DNA of 64,000 nucleotides from Prevotella sp. (GTDB lineage Bacteria; Bacteroidota; Bacteroidia; Bacteroidales; Bacteroidaceae), in assembly GCA_017554105.1 (NCBI GenBank), contig JAFZIY010000006.1, positions 30,795 to 94,794 of the forward strand, written 5' to 3'. A program made the translations under genes and the position numbers. Below, piece by piece: positions 8,614 through 16,239 of the stretch. Below the pieces are notes generated by a model, which ran no database searches, had not been told where the DNA came from, and worked only from the letters and a program-made list of their open reading frames with translations. Every line of letters begins with the position of its first letter. Position 1 is the stretch's first letter.

Positions 8614-8721
8614 ATGAAGAGTAAAAAGATCATAGCTTTGGCAAAAGGGGTGTGGGATTTTTGCTCTTATTTGTTTTGGCCGCAGTGGGGACGAAATCGA
8701 AATAAAACAATAACGTCATAA
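8614..8721 (+). CDS. Possible 35-residue ORF after wbuC
   Basis: A short frame (M-K-S-K-K-I-I-A-L-A-K-G) starting 2 bp after the wbuC stop. It is basic and contains W-P-Q-W-G-R. Against it, the first 20 bases resemble the A/G-rich intergenic repeat found elsewhere in the window. I see no family and no coupling to the next gene, so treat it as doubtful. The remaining stretch to 8816 holds only a loose inverted repeat (8737-8745 with 8782-8790). Confidence 0.2.
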   Translation: MKSKKIIALAKGVWDFCSYLFWPQWGRNRNKTITS

Positions 8722-8816
8722 ATATTACTAATAAAGCGGGCCATGAGAACTGTTGGTTAAGAGAGCGACTTCCAATAGAGACATGGCTCGTTGTCCGTTT
8801 TATAATATAGGCAACA

Positions 8817-9359
8817 ATGGTAAAGACTAAAGAGGAATTGAGAGAGGCTCGTAAGCAGTGGTTTGCTCCGATGGAGCAGAAACTGCAGGAGATGCATACC
8901 AAGGAGGATGATAGTCTTTTCTACTATCACTCCTCTGAGGATCGTATTGTCCTGTCGCATGCTATGTTCTGGACGATGACACAGCTTCAGTTCTTCAAGA
9001 GTAAAATGCGAAAGGAGAAATTTTTCCTGCTGTTACGGCAGTATGAAGAAGAGATGCTTGATGCCTTCCTTCAGGATGACGATTATTTCCCGGAACTCTT
9101 GCACTATTGCAATATCCTATATGAGATGCTGCCCACTATACTGGGTGCTTCGCATTTGAGAGCGGAGAAGGATGCCCGAAAACTTGCCGCCATCGCCCTC
9201 GTAGCCGCAGGCTATGCTGGTGACATGGATGAAGAGCTGTGTAATGCATTACTCGATGATATCGATTATCATTTCAACAAGGTGAAGTGTCGGAAGATTG
9301 AACTGATGATGCCACAGCTTATGAAGATGGTGGAGAGTGAGATGAGTACAATGAAGTGA
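8817..9359 (+). CDS. Hypothetical protein, helical, 180 aa
   Basis: No family recognised. The sequence is predicted to be almost entirely alpha-helical and is rich in Glu, Lys, Met and Leu, with no signal peptide or membrane segment. A cluster of acidic and aromatic residues (L-Q-D-D-D-Y-F-P-E-L) lies near the middle. It sits between the end of the polysaccharide operon and the deaminase-like gene, without overlap to either. It marks the left part of the accessory region; whether it belongs to a defence system cannot be said from sequence. Confidence 0.6.
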   Translation: MVKTKEELREARKQWFAPMEQKLQEMHTKEDDSLFYYHSSEDRIVLSHAMFWTMTQLQFFKSKMRKEKFFLLLRQYEEEMLDAFLQDDDYFPELLHYCNILYEMLPTILGASHLRAEKDARKLAAIALVAAGYAGDMDEELCNALLDDIDYHFNKVKCRKIELMMPQLMKMVESEMSTMK

Positions 9360-9447
9360 TGGCCCTACGGAAAACCCGAATACGGTAATCATGGAAGTCA
9401 AAGAGGACGCGTATGTGCCGCATGAGACTGAAGGACATTGGAAGTGA
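9355..9447 (+). pseudogene. C-terminal remnant of a cupin-like gene
   Basis: Without any usable start codon, this frame reads S-D-G-P-T-E-N-P-N-T-V-I-M-E-V-K-E-D-A-Y and then V-P-H-E-T-E-G-H-W-K before a TGA. The end aligns with the WbuC C-terminus 0.8 kb upstream (K-E-G-P-Y-A-P-H-D-H-E-G against K-E-D-A-Y-V-P-H-E-T-E-G). It looks like the last 30 residues of a second, related cupin gene left by a deletion or an insertion breakpoint. Confidence 0.4.
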
Positions 9448-9488
9448 AATGAAGTTTGAGGCTGACACGAATAGAACGAGTGAATGGA

Positions 9489-9914
9489 ATGGTGGATTTG
9501 AAAGCAACATCTGAGACCTTCTGCAAAGATATCTGTAAAGAGGTAATAAGGACTCGGAAACAGACAGGAATAAACAAAGGTATATATGATTATCCGCCTG
9601 CAGTTGTAGTTGCAGCTGATACACAGTTGACATTTTCTGGGAGGGGACGCACGGGCCGTCGGTTTAAGGAATACCAGAAAACGCCAAAGTTGGAAAAGAA
9701 ACTAAAATCGCTTGGTGTTATAGGAAAGACTAGGACTGGCTGCGACAATGTGCTAGGAGCTTGTGCAGAACCTCATGCTGCACAGAAAGTTCTGAGCCAT
9801 TTCGGTAAACATATGTCACTTTCCCAACTTGTTTTTAGTAAGGCTCTCAGACCGAGAACGATGGAAAATGTGCCATATTGCAAGAATTGTAAAGATACAT
9901 TTCCGACATTATGA
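9489..9914 (+). CDS. Cytidine-deaminase-fold protein (putative nucleotide or nucleic-acid deaminase)
   Basis: The C-terminal half carries the zinc signature of the deaminase fold: G-A-C-A-E-P-H-A-A, with the zinc Cys and proton-shuttling Glu, followed about 40 residues on by P-Y-C-K-N-C with the other two zinc cysteines. The spacing and the Pro-His after C-A-E look more like bacterial toxin/effector deaminases than housekeeping cytidine deaminase. The longest frame begins at a TTG (9456); I chose the ATG at 9489, giving 141 residues. The stop overlaps the next gene as ATGA. Substrate (free nucleotide, DNA or RNA) is unknown. A defence role is inferred from the neighbours. Confidence 0.6.
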   Translation: MVDLKATSETFCKDICKEVIRTRKQTGINKGIYDYPPAVVVAADTQLTFSGRGRTGRRFKEYQKTPKLEKKLKSLGVIGKTRTGCDNVLGACAEPHAAQKVLSHFGKHMSLSQLVFSKALRPRTMENVPYCKNCKDTFPTL

Positions 9915-10396
9915 GTAAAGCATACTATACAACATATATTAAGACTCATGACATTGATTGGTTCTGTCAGATAGGTGCCAGGGCTATTCATTGTGCATCG
10001 AATGGGGGAAAACTTCCTGAAAAGGTTAATGACCGAGCCCAGAACAGGAGAATCCAGGAGATAGTGGCCAATATGGAAGATATTTTCGTCTCGAAAGAGG
10101 ATATTGCTATCAATGACGATTATGTATATGCAAGGTTAGGACGAAATGAGAGTCCGGATGCATATGAGAGGTATATAGAGAGTTTCGTGGCTATGGCTAA
10201 GAAGGGTTTTATATCGTTTGATAGGATGATTGACAATGAGCATAGTGATAATTCTTATATTTGGATAGCTAAACCAAAACGTGAAGTAAATGTACGGCTA
10301 GAGAATCTGCCGAGATATGAAGAAAGTACTTGCCCTACTTTTAGAAGATGGGGTGAGGTAATACATGTGGAGTGTTTGGATAGGATGAATAGGTGA
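9911..10396 (+). CDS. Unknown protein coupled to the deaminase-like gene (161 aa)
   Basis: No family recognised. It begins M-S-K-A-Y-Y-T-T-Y-I-K-T-H-D-I-D-W-F and contains A-R-A-I-H-C-A-S-N-G-G and several aromatic residues. There is no signal peptide or membrane helix. The ATG overlaps the deaminase stop by 4 bp, and the stop overlaps the possible GTG of the P-loop ATPase gene, so the three genes form one tight transcription unit. It could be an immunity or regulatory partner of the deaminase, or a third component of one system; neither is shown by sequence. Confidence 0.65.
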   Translation: MSKAYYTTYIKTHDIDWFCQIGARAIHCASNGGKLPEKVNDRAQNRRIQEIVANMEDIFVSKEDIAINDDYVYARLGRNESPDAYERYIESFVAMAKKGFISFDRMIDNEHSDNSYIWIAKPKREVNVRLENLPRYEESTCPTFRRWGEVIHVECLDRMNR

Positions 10397-10398
10397 TT

Positions 10399-11811
10399 AT
10401 GACACATTCTTTTGAAATACCTGTAGATAATGCAATTGTCCGATTTCATGAGCATCTTCAAACTCATGACAGAACAATTCTCTCAGCCAGATACGGTGAT
10501 GGTAAGACTTATTTTCTTCATAAATTCATGGCCGATGGAAAGGTCAAGAACAACTTTCGGTTCTTAACTATTTATCCCGTTAATTATTAGGTGGAAGAGA
10601 ATAGGGATATCTTCGAACTAATAAAATATGACTTGTTAATACAGTTGTTTGTTAAGGGAATTATGGAACCTGACATTCAACTGACTAAGGCTCAGGCTTT
10701 GGGATGGTGCCTTCAATTGAATGCTCCGTCGTTGGCAGAAGGACTCCTGCCGGTATTCTCCAATTTATGCCTTGATGCGAATTCGGCCAAAATGGCGGCT
10801 GCATTTCTGACCGGCAAGAAAACAACAGGAAAGTTCAGACAGAAAGTGAATGAACTTCAGGAATCTTTTAGAGATAGGCAGATAACGCAGTTCTTGAAGG
10901 AAATATCTAAGAACCCAACTGCCGGTCAAGATGTCATAACAGGCATTATTCAGAAAGGTATTGCCGATTATAAGCGTGAGCATAAGGATAAAGAATTAGT
11001 CCTTGTTATTGAGGATATGGACAGGATGGATCCTGCGCATCTGTTCCGAATACTCAACGTTTTTTCAGCCCATATTGACCTTAACTACCGGTTTGGGTGC
11101 GAAACAAACGAGCCATATTTTGGTGGCAAATTCGGGCTTGACAAAGTTGTGTTTGTCATGAGCTATGAGAATACAAAAAAGATATACCATCATTTCTATG
11201 GGCAGGAAACTGACTTCGAAGGGTACATAAACAAATTCTGCAGTAGCAACTATTTCCCATATTCTTTTGAAGAAGAGAAAGAGAATTACTTCTATGAGCG
11301 TATGGCTCAGAATACAAAGGTTGACCCTATGACCATCAAACTTCTTGTGAAGCCTGATTTCTTAAAACAGCATAGCGTTAGGGAGGTAGTGAATGCCATT
11401 GAGAGATTAGATGATTTTATCAAACCAATTGAGCCCTTTTATCAAGGTGAAATGCTCATCAATGTTCATCATGGAGCCTTGATGATTATTGCAATCATGA
11501 GACGGCTCGGGATGAAAAATGAAGAAATAAAGGAAAGAATCGTTAACTGTATTAATGACAATAAGACCTATAAGTTGATTTTCATCTATTTTGCTTGTTT
11601 CTTTGCTTATGTAAGTAAAAAGAGAATTTTCAACAATCGGGTTCATTATAGGAGCGCAACGCCTAGTGGCCCCAACATGTTTGAGATTACTAAAGTGGAT
11701 GACTACGGTAAGGCTGAATGCGCTTACTATAACGATGGAACAAGTCATCAAGACTATAATCAAGAATTCAAGACGTTATTGGATAAACTGCTTGGTCTAG
11801 TGTCTGCTTGA
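10399..11811 (+). pseudogene. KAP-like P-loop ATPase interrupted by an in-frame TAG
   Basis: One reading frame of 470 codons is split by a single TAG at 10588-10590. The N-terminal piece has a Walker A-like loop, S-A-R-Y-G-D-G-K-T-Y-F (about 30-40). The rest carries Walker B in V-L-V-I-E-D-M-D-R-M-D-P (about 200), typical of KAP-type NTPases, and later I-Y-F-A-C-F-F-A-Y. The context N-Y-stop-V-E-E-N-R-D suggests a former CAG (Gln). A GTG right after the stop could in principle restart translation, but that product would lack Walker A. It is coupled upstream to the deaminase unit. Without readthrough the ATPase should be inactive. Confidence 0.65.
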
Positions 11812-11846
11812 GGTCAGATAGAATGATGTAAAGAGAAGTTAGCAAT

Positions 11847-14270
11847 ATGGGGCAAAATAGTTTTAGAATCATTGCATTAAGAGTTCTTCAAGGATGTGAT
11901 GCCAAAATCAGACGAGCATTGCATGAGGAAGAAACGTATTTCCTGTATAACGACTATGAGGATGAGTTTAACGAAGATGGCCTGTGGAAAGGTATCAGGA
12001 ATACAGAAAATACAAAGGAAAAAATCGCTAGCGACTTTTTTGAAATTCCGACAAAAGGCAATAAAATAAAGAAGACACCCATCATAAGCGTATCGGCAAT
12101 TGTTGGTAAGAATGGCGACGGAAAGAGCTCATTAGTAGAGCTAATCTTGAGAATTATTAACAACTTTGGAGTAGAGAATGGTTTTAAGATAGACCAAGAG
12201 TCACTTGCTCATGTGAATGGTATAGAGGCAATTCTCTATTATGAAATTGGCGGTAAATTGTATTATATCAAGTGTACTCATGAGACGGTTGATACATCGT
12301 TCGCCCATGAGTATGTGGATAAAGATAAACTGAAACAACATGAGGAAGAGTTGTTTTACACCATCGTTGCGAACTACTCCATCTATGCTTATAACTCCCG
12401 ACACCTACAGCAAGAAGTGGAGGAAGAAGATGAGTGCTGGATAAATGGTGTGTTCCACAAGAATGACAGTTATCAGACACCGTTGGTACTGAATCCCATG
12501 CGTACACAAGGTAATTTTGACATCAATAAGGAGGAGGATTTGTGTCATCAACGGTTAATGACCATTTATAGTGATCTAGGTGACGATGAGGTGGCTCGAC
12601 GAATAAATGGGAATAAAATAGCTACGGGTTTTGCTTTCAATTTGGAGGAAAAGTCGAAACTAGAGACTGTTACCTTGAAAAAATATTTCCAGAAGACTTG
12701 GAAATCGACCAGCCTTTATAATGAGGCTGCACATTTTGAAAGGTATCTGGGTAGTCAGAATCAACCCCTAATAGAATTGGTAGAGTCAGAATTCAATGAC
12801 CAAGTGTGGTTTTGGGCTCATTATTTAGAGAAATGGGACAAATATGATTCTCTTTTCAAGTTGGCTGAAAAGGTGAATTGGGAAGTCTATAAGGAAAATA
12901 ATGCTGAAGAAGACGATGGAGTAACTGACCTAAAAAGGTATCTGAAGTCAGCTAAAAATGGTATTGAACGCTATGTCAGCAAAAGAGATGAGCAGCAGAA
13001 AGCCATTAAATCGATAAATATAGTTAATGCAAAATGTAGAAAACTGACTGGACTTCAGTTTCAACGATTGGTTCTAATCATAGATGTATGTGAACTCTGG
13101 GCGGAACATTCGTGGTTTGCGAAAGAACGGTTTTATACTGCTATAAGACAATATACAAACAATCAAGCAGGACGGAGTATAGAGAAGCGCCAAGCTTTAT
13201 TATATGTAATATACAAGACCATCAATATCTTTTCTCAATATAAACGCTTCCTAGATTTGCTGGAGGTGGATGTTCGCTATTTTTATTTGTTTGATAGGAA
13301 GAAGAAAGACGGGGTGGAGTATTATAAGAGACTGCCAGAGTGTTTTGACCTGCTGTTTACTGATAGCAAAAAAGAACATATAGAGAAGAAATACGACACG
13401 CTGAAGCTTAGACAGACCATCAACTTTATGAAGTATGGTTCTTTCAAAACCAATAATACTCAGGATCCATATACTGGAAAGGATTTTATGTATGAAAGAT
13501 ATGTCACCTTCAATCGGTTGAATGGATTTATCAGAGATGCAAAGAAAAAGTGCAATGAAGAGACTATCGCTTTGCTTCCACCACCGATATTTATAGGCGA
13601 CATACTGGTACGCGAAGGGGAAGATAAACCCGGAAATAAGCGGTATAGGATGGCAGATCTGAGTAGTGGAGAGCTTCAGATGCTCAACTCTATCAGTACC
13701 TATATCTATCATTTACGGAATCTGAACTATCATGTAGGTGCAGAGCACGCGATCGAGTATTCATATGTGAATTTGATATTAGAGGAGGTAGAACTCTATT
13801 TCCATCCTGAATATCAGAGGCAATATGTCTATCGCATGATTAAGCAGATAGAGCAGGCCAAATTGGAGAATATCGAGGGTATTAATATCATATTGGTAAC
13901 ACATTCACCATTTGTGTTGTCTGATATACCAAAGAGCAATGTGCTGTTTCTTAAAGAAGGCCTACCTGTATATGTGATGCAGGAGAATACGTTTGGGGCA
14001 AACATTCATGCTTTGTTGCAGAACGGCTTCTTTTTGGAAGGAGCACCGATGGGAGAATTTGCTAAGGAGAAGATTAATAAGATGTTTGAACGGTTACATG
14101 ATAATGAATATGGCGAAGATTTGTTTGAAGAAATAAAATTAGTAAGCGAGCCATTGCTAAAAACACAGTTGTATCAGTTGTATAGTTTGAACAAACTGCC
14201 CCATCAGGCTTCAAAGTATGAAGAGCTGGAGGCAAGAATTAAAGAATTGGAGGATCGACTAAATGGTTGA
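11847..14270 (+). CDS. ABC/OLD-type ATPase of a Septu-like defence pair
   Basis: 807-residue ATPase with Walker A in V-G-K-N-G-D-G-K-S-S (about 86-95), a long helical insertion, the ABC signature-like L-S-S-G-E-L-Q-M-L (about 605), Walker B I-L-E-E-V-E-L-Y-F-H-P (about 643) and the switch histidine in V-T-H-S-P-F-V-L-S-D (about 684). These are the marks of SMC/Rad50/OLD-like ATPases used in anti-phage systems such as Septu (PtuA) and retron-associated pairs. It overlaps the HNH nuclease gene by 8 bp. It is longer than the classic PtuA. A short coiled coil closes the C-terminus. The defence role rests on family and pairing, not on a test. Confidence 0.8.
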   Translation: MGQNSFRIIALRVLQGCDAKIRRALHEEETYFLYNDYEDEFNEDGLWKGIRNTENTKEKIASDFFEIPTKGNKIKKTPIISVSAIVGKNGDGKSSLVELILRIINNFGVENGFKIDQESLAHVNGIEAILYYEIGGKLYYIKCTHETVDTSFAHEYVDKDKLKQHEEELFYTIVANYSIYAYNSRHLQQEVEEEDECWINGVFHKNDSYQTPLVLNPMRTQGNFDINKEEDLCHQRLMTIYSDLGDDEVARRINGNKIATGFAFNLEEKSKLETVTLKKYFQKTWKSTSLYNEAAHFERYLGSQNQPLIELVESEFNDQVWFWAHYLEKWDKYDSLFKLAEKVNWEVYKENNAEEDDGVTDLKRYLKSAKNGIERYVSKRDEQQKAIKSINIVNAKCRKLTGLQFQRLVLIIDVCELWAEHSWFAKERFYTAIRQYTNNQAGRSIEKRQALLYVIYKTINIFSQYKRFLDLLEVDVRYFYLFDRKKKDGVEYYKRLPECFDLLFTDSKKEHIEKKYDTLKLRQTINFMKYGSFKTNNTQDPYTGKDFMYERYVTFNRLNGFIRDAKKKCNEETIALLPPPIFIGDILVREGEDKPGNKRYRMADLSSGELQMLNSISTYIYHLRNLNYHVGAEHAIEYSYVNLILEEVELYFHPEYQRQYVYRMIKQIEQAKLENIEGINIILVTHSPFVLSDIPKSNVLFLKEGLPVYVMQENTFGANIHALLQNGFFLEGAPMGEFAKEKINKMFERLHDNEYGEDLFEEIKLVSEPLLKTQLYQLYSLNKLPHQASKYEELEARIKELEDRLNG

Positions 14271-15195
14271 TATTAATATTCCTGAAAAACGAAGGCTGAA
14301 AATCAGCGGAGAGTATTATCAACGACTTACTTCGTGGATAGACAATAAGGGACTCTGGGATGGCTTAGGTGATGCAGATGCAAATAATATGATGCAGTAT
14401 TTCCAAAGGAATGCCCGTAAATACATACTTGCACCAGCTGAGAAATTAAAAACATATAGTGATGACTTCACCCGACAATACCGAACAATCAAAGCGAACT
14501 ATGATTCTGCATCAAAGTCAGACAAGCCGGTCACAAGTTACGGACTGTTTATTAAACGTATGCGGGAAATTTATAATGGTTTCATGAAGACGGAGTATGA
14601 AAAGGATAAGAAGTATGGGTATTGGTTGATGAAAAAGCTGGGAGTGAATGTCTGCCCTTACTGCAACAGAAACTATACTACGACCATCCAAAGTCCCGAG
14701 ATAAAAGTGAGACCGGAATATGACCATTTCTATCCGGAAGCACTGTATCCATCGTTGATATTGTCTTTTTATAATCTGGTACCTTCGTGTCCTCAGTGCA
14801 ATCATTTGAAAAAGGTTCAAGAACTTGATGTTAATCCCTGGATTGGGTATAGGGCGGGAGGAAGGCCGAAATTCCGAGTAGATACATCGAATGGTGATTT
14901 CCCGGCTCGACCAGAGATTCTGATTGATGGTGAGAATGAAAATACCAAGAAGCTTGGCGTAAAGGAGCTGTATAATGAGCATAAAGACTACGTAAAAGAT
15001 ATACTTAACAAGATCCAGGCTTATAATCCAGTAACATACGGGGCTATTAAAAGGGACTTTCAGGGTATAGCGCATACTGAGGCAGAATTGGAACGTATGG
15101 TTTGGGGTAATTATACAAGGGAGGAAGATATGAATCGGAGGCCGATGGCAAAGTTGACGGTGGATATATTGGAGCAGTATAAGAAATTTCTGTAG
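14263..15195 (+). CDS. HNH endonuclease, PtuB-like partner
   Basis: 310 residues. The zinc-bound HNH core is clear: C-P-Y-C-N-R-N-Y (Cys131, Cys134), Y-D-H-F-Y-P-E (about 153-159), then N-L-V-P-S-C-P-Q-C-N-H-L-K-K (about 171-184). This arrangement is the one found in PtuB-like nucleases that pair with ABC-type ATPases. An N-terminal helical region of about 120 residues probably docks on the ATPase. The start overlaps the ATPase stop, so the two are co-translated. Target (phage or host DNA, or tRNA) cannot be told from sequence. Confidence 0.82.
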   Translation: MVDINIPEKRRLKISGEYYQRLTSWIDNKGLWDGLGDADANNMMQYFQRNARKYILAPAEKLKTYSDDFTRQYRTIKANYDSASKSDKPVTSYGLFIKRMREIYNGFMKTEYEKDKKYGYWLMKKLGVNVCPYCNRNYTTTIQSPEIKVRPEYDHFYPEALYPSLILSFYNLVPSCPQCNHLKKVQELDVNPWIGYRAGGRPKFRVDTSNGDFPARPEILIDGENENTKKLGVKELYNEHKDYVKDILNKIQAYNPVTYGAIKRDFQGIAHTEAELERMVWGNYTREEDMNRRPMAKLTVDILEQYKKFL

Positions 15196-15273
15196 GATGT
15201 TGCTAAAAGTGGGCAATATTGGGATATTTAATGTGAATGGTAAATAGTGATTGGCGTTTAAGTTAGAAGATAA

Positions 15274-16239
15274 ATGCGAATAGAAATACTGCAAGCAGGA
15301 ACAGGAGATTGTATCTGGATTAATCACAATAAGAAGAACATTGTGATAGATGGCGGCAAGTCAAAAACTGCCATTAAAGCCAGATATGCCCAAATGCCAC
15401 AGGATGAGGAATTAGACCTGCTGGTAGTAACTCACATAGATTCTGACCATATAGCAGGGGGCATTGCATTGGTGGAAATGATGAAAGAAAAAGGTGAAAC
15501 AGCCAGGCTGAAACAGGTTTGGTTTAACTACCCGAAGAAACCTGAGTCAGACGAGTATTCTGTTCCTGAAGGTAACGAACTGTCATCTTTACTATGTAGT
15601 ATTGACGGATTGTATTGGATAAACAACACTTCAGAATTGATAGGCGGTCCCATAGAAATAGGAGGTGTAAAACTGCATTTATTAGCACCCAATCACGATG
15701 TTGCAGATGAATATAAGCCAAAAGAACCTGATGAACTGGGAGTAGAAAATGCTGATTGGGGAGTGAACCTGCAATCACTGATTGATAATGTGGATGATGA
15801 CAATTTGGATGAAGGAGGCCCTAACAGTCAATCAATAGTTATTTTGGCTGAGTGTGAAGGTAAGAAGGTGTTGCTGCCTGGAGATTGTACGCCACATGAG
15901 CTATCTAATGCACTTTGCAACTATAACAGCATAAATGGGCCACTTTTGAAACTTGACCTGATAAAACTACCACATCATGGGAGTACCCGCAATATCACAA
16001 AGGCTATTGCCACACAGATAGACTGCGCGGATTTCGTGATTTCAACCAAGTTAAACAAGAAGTATCTGTTCCCGAATAAAGAGACGATAGCCAAACTAAT
16101 CTGCTATAGAACGCAAAAGGATAGAGCCATCAATGTGTATTTCAATTATCAGGATGCGCTGGATGTTCTTGGAATAACTGAAAAAGAGAAGGCTGATAAT
16201 AACATCAAACTCACTGTTTGCCGTGAATTCAACATTTGA
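15274..16239 (+). CDS. Metallo-beta-lactamase-fold hydrolase (ComEC-like)
   Basis: 321 residues with the soluble ComEC/Rec2-like MBL signature: T-H-I-D-S-D-H-I-A-G-G (His54, Asp56, Asp58, His59), L-P-G-D-C-T-P-H (about 207) and L-P-H-H-G-S-T-R-N (about 231). No membrane segment, so it is not a DNA-uptake ComEC. It is translationally coupled to the protease-NACHT gene, which starts at a GTG inside its last codons. MBL proteins accompany proteases and STAND ATPases in type I AVAST-like systems, where they may act as nuclease or phosphodiesterase effectors. The effector role is inferred from that pairing. Confidence 0.82.
   Translation: MRIEILQAGTGDCIWINHNKKNIVIDGGKSKTAIKARYAQMPQDEELDLLVVTHIDSDHIAGGIALVEMMKEKGETARLKQVWFNYPKKPESDEYSVPEGNELSSLLCSIDGLYWINNTSELIGGPIEIGGVKLHLLAPNHDVADEYKPKEPDELGVENADWGVNLQSLIDNVDDDNLDEGGPNSQSIVILAECEGKKVLLPGDCTPHELSNALCNYNSINGPLLKLDLIKLPHHGSTRNITKAIATQIDCADFVISTKLNKKYLFPNKETIAKLICYRTQKDRAINVYFNYQDALDVLGITEKEKADNNIKLTVCREFNI

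Noticed and set aside
8614-8721. 35-residue gene as part of the polysaccharide operon
   Set aside because: Kept only as a low-confidence feature: it starts in repeat-like A/G-rich text, lacks the ATGA coupling used in the operon and has no known relative.
9489-11811. A true RADAR system
   Set aside because: RADAR pairs large RdrA and RdrB proteins, RdrB being a long adenosine-deaminase-fold enzyme. The deaminase here is about 140 residues with a cytidine-deaminase-type zinc motif.
15274-16239. ComEC DNA-uptake protein
   Set aside because: Only the MBL domain is present. There are no membrane helices or competence domain, and the gene is coupled to a STAND protein.
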